Shown here piece by piece: positions 1 through 8,248 of a stretch of DNA of 48,774 nt. The DNA lies in assembly GCA_900549185.1 (NCBI GenBank), contig URNM01000003.1, positions 1 to 48,774 of the forward strand, given 5' to 3'. Numbering within the stretch: the stretch's first letter is position 1; every line of letters starts with the position of its first letter. The position numbers and the translations under genes were made by a program. A model generated the notes under the pieces. It saw only the letters and a program-made list of their open reading frames with translations, was not told the origin of the DNA and ran no database searches. The stretch is from an uncultured Collinsella sp. (lineage in GTDB: Bacteria > Actinomycetota > Coriobacteriia > Coriobacteriales > Coriobacteriaceae).

Positions 1-39
1 TCAGTGTCTCGTGGGCTCGGAGATGTGTATAAGAGACAG
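1..39. other. Nextera sequencing adapter left on contig end
   Basis: Positions 21-39 read AGATGTGTATAAGAGACAG, the 19-bp Tn5 mosaic end used in Nextera libraries, and positions 6-20 match the standard read-2 adapter arm that precedes it. This is synthetic library sequence, not genome. Real genomic sequence starts at about position 40. Any open reading frame crossing this junction is chimeric. Confidence 0.97.
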
Positions 40-413
40 GCCATCAGGCCATCGAGCTCACGAAGGCGCATGCCCAGCAGGTCGGACATTTCCTTCTGCT
101 CCATCTTGGGCTTGAGGTCAAGGAGCTTGATGGCGCGCTCGATGTTCGCCATGCGCTCGGCCTTGGCCTCCTCCTCCTTGGAAATAGCAAAGCGACGGCT
201 ACGCAGCAGGCGGGCGGCCTTCTGCATCTTGTCCATCAGCTCTTCGTCATCGTAATCAACGGCGGCCTCGACAACCTCGGCCTCCTCCTCGGCGGAAACC
301 TCGTCAGCAGCCTCAACCTCGGCAGCTTCGGTCTCCACGGTCTCGACTGCCTCGACCTCGGCAGCCATGGTCTCGTTCTCGGTCTCGTTCATGATCTCTT
401 CGTTCTCGGACAT
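40..413 (-). CDS. Acidic N-terminal fragment of an unrecognised protein (3' end missing)
   Basis: An open frame on the minus strand starts with ATG at 413 behind a strong ribosome site (AAGAAGGAG) and runs without a stop into the adapter junction, so only about 124 residues are present. The first 50 residues are very acidic, rich in Glu, Ala and Val. A predicted helical segment follows (DEELMDKMQKAARLLRSRR), then a region ending in EMSDLLGMRLRELDGLM that resembles the start of a winged-helix fold. I do not recognise the family. The acidic, low-complexity start and basic following helix would suit an RNA- or DNA-associated protein, but that is a guess. Confidence 0.7.
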
Positions 414-627
414 GAGACTCCTTCTTGGCCCTCTCGGGCATCATCGCCCCATTCGCGGGGCCCGTCGCGCACTCTTTGCGCTTTAAACATTCATGCCTCT
501 CGGCAAAACGTCCATTAGTTTATGGTGTCGCCATCCAATCTAGCTGCAGAATCTATGTGCACACATTAATGCGACATGTCGCGGTATCATGGCCTGAACC
601 AAACGTGTCCACCTTAAGGAGCCCGCC

Positions 628-1038
628 ATGATTAAGCCCATCATGAAATCCGAGTTCTTTTTGCGCCTACCTTCCGAAGACGCGGGACCCGACGATGCCG
701 CGACCGGGCAGGACCTCATGGATACGCTCCACGAGCATGAGCGCGAGTGCGTGGGCCTCGCTGCCAACATGATCGGCGTGCGCAAACGCATCATCTGCGT
801 AAAGGACGGCAACAGGACGCTCCTGATGTACAACCCTCAAATTCTTGAGCAGGTCAATGCCTATCAGACGAGCGAAGGATGCCTCTCGCTGACCGGCGAG
901 CGTCCCTGTACCCGCTATCGCCGCATTAAGGTGGAGTATTTGGACGAGAACTTTGTCCACCGCATCAAAAACTTCTCGGGCTACACCGCCGAGATCATCC
1001 AGCACGAAATCGACCACTGCAACGGGATTGTTATATAG
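628..1038 (+). CDS. Peptide deformylase family protein
   Basis: This 136-residue protein has the three peptide deformylase motifs: GLAANMIG (residues 43-50), EGCLS (83-87) and QHEIDH (125-130). The metal ligands Cys85, His126 and His130 and the catalytic Glu127 are all present. In Escherichia coli Def, motif 1 carries a glutamine that stabilises the oxyanion; here that place is Met48. As I recall, this AANMIG variant occurs in a clade of short deformylases from gut bacteria, so activity may be kept. The family removes the formyl group from the initiator methionine of new proteins. The start has an AAGGAG ribosome site. A bidirectional hairpin follows the stop. A second relative lies at 8249-8668. 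Confidence 0.85.
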   Translation: MIKPIMKSEFFLRLPSEDAGPDDAATGQDLMDTLHEHERECVGLAANMIGVRKRIICVKDGNRTLLMYNPQILEQVNAYQTSEGCLSLTGERPCTRYRRIKVEYLDENFVHRIKNFSGYTAEIIQHEIDHCNGIVI

Positions 1039-1053
1039 TTCCGCCGATTCAAG

Positions 1054-1090
1054 AAAGCTCCCTGCAGCAAAACAACTGCAGGGAGCTTTT
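1054..1090. terminator. Bidirectional intrinsic terminator
   Basis: A 14-bp perfect stem (1054-1067 with 1076-1089; arm AAAGCTCCCTGCAG) encloses an 8-base loop and has T-rich tails on both strands. It sits between the convergent deformylase-like and aminotransferase genes, so it can end transcription from both sides. Confidence 0.9.
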
Positions 1091-1113
1091 CATAGTGCGG
1101 AGCTTCTATCCCA

Positions 1114-2634
1114 CTAGCTCTGGCGGTAATGATCGAAGAAGTCGGCGAGGTCTTCGAGGGACTCTTTGAGCACTTCCATGCGCGGCAGGTACACGATGCG
1201 GAAGTGGTCGGGCTCAGCCCAGTTGAAGCCGCCGCCGCGCGTGATCAGGATCTTCTTCTCGTGCAGCAGGTCAAGGGCGAACTGCTCGTCATCGGTGATG
1301 TTGAACTTCTTCACATCCATCTTGGGGAAGATGTAGAACGCCGCACGCGGCTTGACCACCGAGATGCCGTCAATCTTGTTGAGCGCCTCATACACAAAGT
1401 TGCGCTGCTCGTAGACACGGCCGCCGGGACGGATGTAGTCGTTGACGGACTGATGTCCACCGAGCGCCGTCTGGACGATCGACTGAGCCGGCACGTTGGA
1501 GCACAGGCGCATGTTAGAGAGCATGTTGACGCCCATGATGAAGTCGCTCATGCAGCGTTGGTTGCCCGAAAGCACCATCCAGCCAATGCGATAGCCCGCG
1601 ATCATATGCGACTTGGACAGACCGCTAAACGTAATGCAAGGCAGGTCGGGGGCGAGCGATGCAATTGAGACGTGCTCGTAGCCGTCCATGCACAGACGGT
1701 CGTAGATCTCGTCGGCAAAAATCATGAGCTGGTGCCTGCGCGCGATCTCGACAATGCCCTCGAGCACCTCACGCGGGTAGACGGAACCCGTGGGGTTGTT
1801 GGGGTTGATGATGACGAGGGCCTTGGTCGCGCTCGTGATCTTGGACTCCATATCCTCCAGGTCGGGATACCAATCCGCCTGCTCATCGCACAGATAGTGC
1901 ACGGGATGACCGCCGGCAAGGGTTGCGCACGCCGTCCAGAGCGGATAGTCGGGGCTGGGGATCAGGATCTCGTCGCCGTTGTCGAGCAGCGCGTTCATCG
2001 AAAGCTGAATGAGCTCGGACACGCCGTTGCCCGTGTAGATGTGCTCCATCTGAACATTGGGCAGGCCCTTGATCTGCGAGTACTGCATAATCGCTTTGCG
2101 CGCAGAGAACAGGCCGCGCGAGTTGGAATAGCCTTCGCAGTCGGGCAGCTGCTGGCGCATATCCTTAATGACCTCATCGGGCGTGCGGAAACCAAAGGGC
2201 GCGGGGTTGCCGATGTTGAGCTTGAGGATGCGCTCGCCTTCGTCCTCCATACGGGCTGCCTCGTCGACGACGGGACCGCGCACGTCATACAGGACATTCT
2301 CGAGTTTGGTGGATTTAGAAAAAGTACGCATGGTGGTGCTCCTTGGAATTTGAGCTGAGGGATGGGGTTCGGGCTTGGAATCGTTGCGAGGCGATGATGT
2401 CTCGCCTTGATCGGCGTCACCGGCAAGCAGCCAGGTAACATCGACCTCCAAAATGCGGGCGAGCAGCTCTGCCACATCGCGCCGCGGAATCGTCTTGCCA
2501 CTCACATATTGGCTCATCTGACTCTTGCCGAGTTTTTTGCCGAGCATCTCCGATGCGCGGATCACGTCCGACTGGCGAACGTCGCGATCGGACATGGTCT
2601 GTCGCAGGCGATCGCTAAACGTCTCTTGGGCCAC
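1114..2634 (-). CDS. alaA: AlaA-type aminotransferase with fused N-terminal HTH domain
   Basis: I place the start at GTG 2634, six bases after AAGGAGG, giving 506 residues. Residues about 5-70 form an XRE-like helix-turn-helix; a polar linker covers 71-101; residues 102-506 match E. coli AlaA closely, including KLNIGNPAPFGF, DYPLWTA, INPNNPTG and the PLP lysine near residue 341 in GLSKSHMIAGYRIGW. AlaA transfers the amino group of glutamate to pyruvate to make alanine. The enzyme's own ATG at 2331 also has a good ribosome site (AAGGAG, 7-base gap), so a separate 405-residue enzyme may be made from the same message. Four GTTCAATT half-sites lie just upstream, which suggests self-regulation through the HTH domain. 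The enzyme call is strong; a regulatory role is inferred. Confidence 0.9.
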   Translation of the reverse strand: MAQETFSDRLRQTMSDRDVRQSDVIRASEMLGKKLGKSQMSQYVSGKTIPRRDVAELLARILEVDVTWLLAGDADQGETSSPRNDSKPEPHPSAQIPRSTTMRTFSKSTKLENVLYDVRGPVVDEAARMEDEGERILKLNIGNPAPFGFRTPDEVIKDMRQQLPDCEGYSNSRGLFSARKAIMQYSQIKGLPNVQMEHIYTGNGVSELIQLSMNALLDNGDEILIPSPDYPLWTACATLAGGHPVHYLCDEQADWYPDLEDMESKITSATKALVIINPNNPTGSVYPREVLEGIVEIARRHQLMIFADEIYDRLCMDGYEHVSIASLAPDLPCITFSGLSKSHMIAGYRIGWMVLSGNQRCMSDFIMGVNMLSNMRLCSNVPAQSIVQTALGGHQSVNDYIRPGGRVYEQRNFVYEALNKIDGISVVKPRAAFYIFPKMDVKKFNITDDEQFALDLLHEKKILITRGGGFNWAEPDHFRIVYLPRMEVLKESLEDLADFFDHYRQS

Positions 2635-2655
2635 TAGAACCTCCTTGCTGGCAAA

Positions 2656-2737
2656 GTTCAATTTACAGAACACGAATTGAACCTGAGTTCAATTTAGGCA
2701 GCAGTATAGCGCGGCGCATTATCGGGAAGTTCAATTT
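2656..2737 (-). promoter_or_regulatory. Operator cluster of GTTCAATT half-sites
   Basis: Three direct copies of GTTCAATTT (2656-2664, 2687-2695, 2729-2737) and one inverted copy (2675-2682) lie immediately upstream of the HTH-aminotransferase start. The inverted and middle copies form a perfect 8-4-8 palindrome, AATTGAAC-CTGA-GTTCAATT (2675-2694). This is a likely binding site for the HTH part of the downstream protein; that link is inferred from position. Confidence 0.75.
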
Positions 2738-2796
2738 CACTAGAAAATGTACCGAACCCCGAGAATTGTCCCAAAGTGGACAGCAGGTACGCGCTT

Positions 2797-3654
2797 TTAG
2801 AGATATTCAAGAAAACGAGCCGCCGCAAGCGAAACGTCAGCGGTGCGGTATATGGCGTTGATCTGCCGATGAGGATGCCCCTCGAGCGGGCACACGGCAA
2901 CATCGAACTGGCAGCGGCGCAAGATGAGCGCGGGAAGAATGCTCACGCCCAGGCCGTCCTCGACCATGGCCATAATCGCATAGTCATCCCAGGTCGACAG
3001 CTTGGAGCGCACCGTCAGCCCCGCCCGACGGAACAGCGGCGTAATCTCGTCGTCGCTACCCCGTTCTAGCAGAATAAACTGCTCGTTGGCCAAATCGGCA
3101 AGAGAGACGACCTCCGCGGTGGCAAGCGAGGAGTCCGCTGGCACCACGGCCATCAGCTCGTCTTGCACCAACGACCGCGACGCCATGCCGGCGCCGCGTG
3201 GCTCGCGCGGAATAAAGCCCAGGTCGCAGCGGCCTTCCGCCACCCATTGCTCAATCTCGGAGTAATCACCCATCAGCAGCTCGTAATCGACATCCGGGTG
3301 ATCGGCGCGAAACCGCGCGATCACCGGTGGCAGTACATGGGTCGCCACACTCGAAAACGTACCGATACAGATCTTGCCACGCATGAGCCCTCGCATCTCG
3401 TCCACACGTCGCTGCAGGCGGCCAAACTCTTCGCATAACGCCTCGACTGCCGGCATGACCTGCCGCCCGTCGGCAGAAAGCACCACGCCCTCGCGGCTGC
3501 GATCAAGCACCTTAAAACCCCAGTCTGCCTCAAGGTCGCCCACCATGCGGCTCACGCCCGACTGCGAATAGCTCAACCGCTCTGCAGCACGCGTAAAGCT
3601 GCCGGCACGCACCGTCTCGAGCAGCACTTGCATCTTTTGGATATTGGTCTCCAC
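2797..3654 (-). CDS. LysR-family transcriptional regulator
   Basis: This LysR regulator has the typical N-terminal winged HTH (SFTRAAERLSYSQSGVSRMV) and a type-2 periplasmic-binding-protein-like effector domain ending in DDYAIMAMVEDGLGVSILP. I use GTG 3654 because GGAGG lies six bases before it; this gives 285 residues, a normal LysR length. The alternative ATG at 3675 has no ribosome site. It is divergent from an EamA-type transporter at 3773, the classic layout for a LysR gene controlling its neighbour. It resembles the LysR protein at 37930-38796, which also faces an EamA transporter. The effector is unknown. Confidence 0.88.
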   Translation of the reverse strand: METNIQKMQVLLETVRAGSFTRAAERLSYSQSGVSRMVGDLEADWGFKVLDRSREGVVLSADGRQVMPAVEALCEEFGRLQRRVDEMRGLMRGKICIGTFSSVATHVLPPVIARFRADHPDVDYELLMGDYSEIEQWVAEGRCDLGFIPREPRGAGMASRSLVQDELMAVVPADSSLATAEVVSLADLANEQFILLERGSDDEITPLFRRAGLTVRSKLSTWDDYAIMAMVEDGLGVSILPALILRRCQFDVAVCPLEGHPHRQINAIYRTADVSLAAARFLEYL

Positions 3655-3726
3655 GGCACGCCTCCACCTTTGCATGAGTTTTTGTCATGTTTGCCATGCA
3701 TTATATTCGTTTTTCTTCTAAAGCCA

Positions 3727-3743
3727 GTTCACCCATAGTGAAC
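3727..3743. promoter_or_regulatory. Putative LysR operator
   Basis: A perfect inverted repeat GTTCAC-CCATA-GTGAAC lies in the divergent promoter between the LysR gene and the EamA transporter, about 30 bases before the transporter start. Position and symmetry fit a LysR-type site; no binding data are visible. Confidence 0.5.
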
Positions 3744-3772
3744 ATGCTCGGATATAGAGGGGATGTCAGCGC

Positions 3773-4683
3773 ATGAACAACGGACTGTTTACATACTTAG
3801 CAGCATTGCTGTTGTTTGGCTCCAACGGCATCATCGCCGCTGCCATCGCGCTGCCGAGCTCCGATATCGTGCTCCTGCGCACGTTTTTGGGCGCCCTCTC
3901 GCTTGTCACCGTCCTCGCCATCACCCAACGCCATAAGTTGCAGGCGCCATCTCGCCCCCGCGAAGCCGCAGCCCTCCTCCTTTCGGGAGCCGCGCTGGGC
4001 GCCAGCTGGATTTTTCTGTTCCGCGCCTACCAGACGATCGGCGTCGGCATATCCTCGCTGCTGTACTACTGCGGCCCTATCATTGTCATGGCGCTCTCCC
4101 CGCTCATCTTTGGCGAAAAGCTGACCGGTGGCAAAATCGCCGGGTTTATCGCCGTCGCCTGCGGCGCTTTTCTCATTGCAGCGCAAGGTTTAGGCGGCAA
4201 CATGCCCATTGCGGGCATCGTCTGCGGCATCGCCTCGGCATTTTGCTATGCGCTGATGGTCATCGCCAGCAAGGGTGCGCCGCACATCGAGGGTCTCGAG
4301 AACTCCGCGCTCCAGGTGAGCGCCGCCTTTTGACCGCGCTGGTCCTTACGCTCCTCACGCAGGGCGCTCCCTCGTTCCTCTCCCCCAGCATTGCCGCTGG
4401 CATCGATTGGCGCGCCGTTGCCATGCTCGGCATTGTCAACACCGGACTCGGTTGCCTGCTCTACTTTAGCGCCGTCGCCAAACTGCCCGTGCAGACCGTC
4501 GCCGTCGTCGGCTACCTTGAGCCGCTTTCGGCCGTCGTGTTCTCGGCCGTCCTTTTGGGCGAAACCATAACACCGGTCCGCCTGATGGGCGCCGCGTTTA
4601 TCATCGGCGGCGCGATTTTTTGCGAACTCGCCGGCAAACGCGCAAACACCAAGGCTGGCATCGCCCAGACAGCACGTGCTTAA
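3773..4683 (+). pseudogene. EamA/DMT-family transporter, broken by a frameshift
   Basis: Two overlapping frames together make one EamA-type (drug/metabolite superfamily) membrane transporter of about 302 residues. The first frame stops at 4333 after VSAAF. The second continues with LTALVLTLLTQ and carries the second EamA repeat (GLGCLLYFSAVAKLPVQTVAVVGYLEP). Adding one T to the TTTT run at 4328-4331 restores a continuous protein (AAF-LTALV). The loss is therefore a single base in a short homopolymer, either a real mutation, a phase-variable tract or a sequencing error. Intact members have ten transmembrane helices and export or import small metabolites. The substrate is not predictable. The divergent LysR gene is its likely regulator. 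Confidence 0.85.
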
Positions 4684-4717
4684 TAGCCCCTGCTCTGAAA
4701 TACTACCTGCGTACATG

Positions 4718-4741
4718 AATAATCCCCAGATGGGGATTATT
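4718..4741. terminator. Palindromic hairpin after EamA gene
   Basis: A perfect 10-bp stem AATAATCCCC with loop AGAT (4718-4727 with 4732-4741) lies 35 bases after the transporter stop. Only a weak T-run follows, so it may be a terminator or an RNA-stabilising hairpin. Confidence 0.55.
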
Positions 4742-4840
4742 GTCTAAAACACCCCGATGTGCCAAACTGCTCTTATATGTATAAAGATGGCATAAAGGTC
4801 TGCTGCTCGTGGCAGAGGCCAGATGTCCAAGGGAGTCCAC

Positions 4841-7072
4841 GTGGCACACAACAAGCTGGAGGCAAGCCTCCAAGACCAGCGTAGTCAAGGCGGACATGGA
4901 GCCATTCCCCTCTCTGCTGGCATGCTACTCGTAACGCTCGGCGTCGTATACGGCGACATCGGCACGAGCCCCATGTATACCATGAAATCAATCGTCGCCA
5001 ACAACGGCGGCATCGGTACCGTCAGCGAGGACATGATCCTGGGCGCGCTCTCGCTCGTCATCTGGACCATGACACTCGTGACCACGGTCAAGTACGTTGT
5101 AATCGCCATGAAGGCCGACAACCATAACGAAGGCGGCATCTTCGCCCTGTTCAGTCTTGTGCGTAAGGTGGCGCCGTGGCTGATTCTCCCCGCCATGATT
5201 GGCGGCGCGGCGCTGCTCGCCGACGGCATCCTCACCCCCGCTGTCACGGTTACCACGGCCATCGAGGGTCTGCGCACCATCGAGTGGGGCCACGCGCTAT
5301 TGGGTGACGGGCAAACCAACGTCATCATTATTACCATCATCATTATCTGCGGCCTGTTTGCCATGCAGCGCGCCGGCACCTCGTCGATCGGCAAGCTGTT
5401 CGGCCCGCTCATGACGTTGTGGTTCCTGTTCCTGGCAGGCGCCGGCCTGTTCAACATGCTCGGCAACCTGTCCATCCTGCGCGCGCTCAACCCCATCCGC
5501 GGCATCATGTTCCTGTTCTCGCCCATCAACCACTCGGGCATTATGGTGCTCGGCTTCGTCTTTCTGTCGACGACCGGCGCCGAGGCCCTCTACTCGGATA
5601 TGGGTCATGTGGGCAAGGCAAACATCTATGCATCCTGGCCATTTGTTAAGGCGGCCCTTATCCTCAACTATCTGGGTCAAGGCGCTTGGCTGCTCGCCAA
5701 CAATTCCAATCCCCAGATGCTCGCGATGGATATCGTCAACCCGTTCTATATGATGCTTCCCGAGCCCCTGCGCCCCTTTGCCATCGTGCTTTCGGCCGTG
5801 GCGGCCATCATCGCCTCGCAGGCGCTCATTACCGGCTCGTTCTCGTTGGTTTCGGAAGCAACGCGCCTCAACCTTATGCCGCACCTGCGCATCCACTACC
5901 CCAGCGACACCAAGGGCCAGCTTTATATTCCACTCGTCAACAACATCATGTGGGTCGGCTGCATCTTCATCGTGCTGCTGTTCCAGAACTCCGAGCGCAT
6001 GGAGAGCGCCTATGGCCTCGCCATTACCGTGACCATGCTTATGACCACGACGCTTTTGACGAGCTATATCGCCGGCATTCTCAAGCACAGACTGGGCGCC
6101 TGCGTCTTCGCCCTGCTTTTTGGCGCCATCGAGCTCTGCTTCTTTGCCTCGTGCCTCACTATGTTCTTTGACGGCGGCTATGTGATGATCTTCTTGGCCT
6201 CGCTGCTGTTTGGCCTTATGTACGTGTGGCGTCGCGGTACCGCCATCGAGCGCACGCAAACGATCCTGCTGCCCGTCTCCAAGTACATCGATCAGCTCAA
6301 CCGCCTGCGCAACGACGAGACCTACCCCGTGCTCGCCGACAATCTGGTGTTCCTCACCAACAGCCCCGACCCGCTCACGCTCGACCGCGACGTGCTCTAT
6401 TCCATCTTGGACAAACATCCCAAGCGCGCCAAGGCATACTGGTTCATCAACGTGCACGTTACCGATGAGCCCTATACGCACGAGTATTCCGTCGAGACCT
6501 TTGGCACGGATTTTTTGTTCCGCGTGCGCCTGGACCTGGGCTTTAAGGTCAACCAGCGCATCAACGCCTACCTGCGCCAGATTGTTGGAGACCTGATGGC
6601 ATCGGGCGAGTTACCGCCGCAGCACCACACCTATTCCATCTACGAGACACGCGGCAACGTGGGCGACTTCCGTTTTTGCATGCTGCGCAAGATGCTCGCC
6701 CCCGAAACGGACATCAACCGCAATGACCACCGCGTCATGGCCATCAAGTACGCCGTCCGCCGCGCCTGCGGAAGCCCGGCACGCTGGTATGGTCTCGAGA
6801 ACTCGGCCATCATCATTGAGTACGTACCGCTGTTTGCCCGCATGCGCCCGGCCGTTAAGCTCGTGCGCACCCAGGTGCCGCTCGAGGTTCAGATCGAAGA
6901 GGCCGAGGAAATGGAAGTCGATATCTTCTCGGACGACCTGGTCAACGGCAACGAAGCCGGTAGGGACATGAACGTCGATCCCACCGAGTTGCTCGAGAGC
7001 GTCACCGATACACCCGAACAACAACAGCTCGACGGCCTCGAGAGCGAACAGCTCAACGACGCCAACTTCTAG
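4841..7072 (+). CDS. kup: Kup-type potassium uptake transporter
   Basis: The protein contains the Kup/HAK/KT signature GVVYGDIGTSPMYT near its N-terminus, followed by about twelve membrane helices and a long hydrophilic C-terminal tail. I choose GTG 4841, which lies five bases after AAGGGAG; the upstream ATG at 4823 lacks a ribosome site. The product is 743 residues, longer than E. coli Kup (about 620), the extra length being an acidic, low-complexity C-terminus (EEAEEMEVDIF...). Kup proteins bring in potassium together with protons in the cytoplasmic membrane. The 99-base upstream gap shows no c-di-AMP riboswitch. A strong terminator follows. Confidence 0.95.
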   Translation: MAHNKLEASLQDQRSQGGHGAIPLSAGMLLVTLGVVYGDIGTSPMYTMKSIVANNGGIGTVSEDMILGALSLVIWTMTLVTTVKYVVIAMKADNHNEGGIFALFSLVRKVAPWLILPAMIGGAALLADGILTPAVTVTTAIEGLRTIEWGHALLGDGQTNVIIITIIIICGLFAMQRAGTSSIGKLFGPLMTLWFLFLAGAGLFNMLGNLSILRALNPIRGIMFLFSPINHSGIMVLGFVFLSTTGAEALYSDMGHVGKANIYASWPFVKAALILNYLGQGAWLLANNSNPQMLAMDIVNPFYMMLPEPLRPFAIVLSAVAAIIASQALITGSFSLVSEATRLNLMPHLRIHYPSDTKGQLYIPLVNNIMWVGCIFIVLLFQNSERMESAYGLAITVTMLMTTTLLTSYIAGILKHRLGACVFALLFGAIELCFFASCLTMFFDGGYVMIFLASLLFGLMYVWRRGTAIERTQTILLPVSKYIDQLNRLRNDETYPVLADNLVFLTNSPDPLTLDRDVLYSILDKHPKRAKAYWFINVHVTDEPYTHEYSVETFGTDFLFRVRLDLGFKVNQRINAYLRQIVGDLMASGELPPQHHTYSIYETRGNVGDFRFCMLRKMLAPETDINRNDHRVMAIKYAVRRACGSPARWYGLENSAIIIEYVPLFARMRPAVKLVRTQVPLEVQIEEAEEMEVDIFSDDLVNGNEAGRDMNVDPTELLESVTDTPEQQQLDGLESEQLNDANF

Positions 7073-7092
7073 CGACGTCATAAATCAACGAC

Positions 7093-7130
7093 AGCGGCCC
7101 TGCACCTCACGAGAGACGCAGGGCCGCTTT
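7093..7130. terminator. Intrinsic terminator after kup
   Basis: An 11-bp perfect stem AGCGGCCCTGC (7093-7103 with 7118-7128) with a 14-base loop and a TTT tail. It lies between convergent kup and the bile salt hydrolase gene and could serve both. Confidence 0.85.
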
Positions 7131-7151
7131 GCATTGCAGTAAAGCTATCAG

Positions 7152-8117
7152 CTACGAACGGCGCGGCTCGGGAACCACGAGCTTATCGGGGCTCGCGCCC
7201 TCGGCATCCATCAGGCTCACGTAGCGAATCGACGGATCCCCATACATCGCGTAGTAATAATTGCCCGTGCGCGCGCTAAAGCATCCGGTGTAGATAGTCT
7301 TCTCGAACTTGCCATCGCCCATCCTGGACGCCCCCTCAATCATCACCACGCCCTCGAGCGAGCGGAACATGCGGACGACGTTTTCGGCCTCGCTGTCTTT
7401 TTGCGGGTAATTGGCATTGAGGTACGCCGCCTTTACAAAACGGCTCGGCGAATAGCAGTCACCCGGAATACCACGCATGCCGGCACCCGCGCCATAGGGC
7501 TTGAGCTCGGCGCCACGCCATGTCGCCGTCTGAGGAAAATCGCTTGTTGCCGTGATATAGGTGCGCAGGTTTTCCATGTGCCACGGGAAGGTCGGCTGGT
7601 TGGCAAGGGTGTCGACCGGATCGTCGTATACATGCAGGCCGTCAGCCATCATCTCGACCACGATGCTACGTTGGCTGTCGCCGATAATCCAATGGAGCAG
7701 CGACACGCCCAGCCCCTCTCCAGCAGATTTAGCAACAATCACCGTATCGCGCAGCGCGGCCTCGACCTCGTCGACCGTCGAGAACGTCGCTGCCACCCAC
7801 AGGGGAAACTCATAGGCTGCGATATTGGTCTTGCCGTCGACAGGGTCCTCGGCATACTCGGCATAACCCGGGAAATTGAGACCCGCCACGGCGAGGCCCG
7901 CATCGTTACCGCAATCGAAAAACATGGGATAGTTCTTGTAATCGATGCACATACCGATCACCGCGTGTGCCGCTGTCGCGTCGTCGATAAACGAATACGG
8001 AATGTGAAACCCGCGCGGCATCACGCGAACCTGTTGGCCGTAGTCAAAGCTCCAGTCGAGGTTGCGGCCCAGATACATGTGGCCAGAATTATCGGTAAAT
8101 CGAATACTCGTGCACAT
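7152..8117 (-). CDS. bsh: Choloylglycine (bile salt) hydrolase
   Basis: This is an N-terminal-nucleophile hydrolase of the bile salt hydrolase/penicillin V acylase family. I set the start at ATG 8117, after AGGAGG, because it places the catalytic Cys at residue 2 (MCTSIRF), which becomes the N-terminus after Met removal. The other catalytic positions known from the Clostridium perfringens enzyme are present: Arg18, Asp21, Asn81, Asn173 and Arg226. The length is 321 residues, as expected. No signal peptide is seen, so it is probably cytoplasmic. It would cleave glycine or taurine from conjugated bile acids, fitting a gut bacterium. Penicillin V acylase activity cannot be excluded by motif alone. 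An upstream hairpin separates it from the deformylase-like gene. Confidence 0.92.
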   Translation of the reverse strand: MCTSIRFTDNSGHMYLGRNLDWSFDYGQQVRVMPRGFHIPYSFIDDATAAHAVIGMCIDYKNYPMFFDCGNDAGLAVAGLNFPGYAEYAEDPVDGKTNIAAYEFPLWVAATFSTVDEVEAALRDTVIVAKSAGEGLGVSLLHWIIGDSQRSIVVEMMADGLHVYDDPVDTLANQPTFPWHMENLRTYITATSDFPQTATWRGAELKPYGAGAGMRGIPGDCYSPSRFVKAAYLNANYPQKDSEAENVVRMFRSLEGVVMIEGASRMGDGKFEKTIYTGCFSARTGNYYYAMYGDPSIRYVSLMDAEGASPDKLVVPEPRRS

Positions 8118-8180
8118 AGCGCCTCCTAGCCTTACGTTCTTGCTAAGGTTATTGTCTCCAAACAAAAAGGCGCTAAACAC

Positions 8181-8216
8181 AAAAGCCCGGACATGACAAC
8201 AATGTCACGCCCGGAC
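8181..8216 (-). terminator. Intrinsic terminator of the second deformylase-like gene
   Basis: On the minus strand, a 14-bp stem with three G-U pairs (8203-8216 with 8185-8198) and a 4-base loop is followed by TTTT. It ends the upstream deformylase-like gene before the bile salt hydrolase promoter. Confidence 0.75.
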
Positions 8217-8248
8217 CAAAAACGACGAAGTGCGGTGACGTAGTCACC

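Noticed and set aside
425..631. 68-residue open frame between the truncated gene and the deformylase-like gene
   Set aside because: No ribosome site and it overlaps the next gene's start; the sequence has no protein-like pattern.
4742..4840. Leader of kup checked for a c-di-AMP (ydaO) riboswitch
   Set aside because: At 99 bases it is too short and lacks the conserved core; only a plain promoter region is seen.
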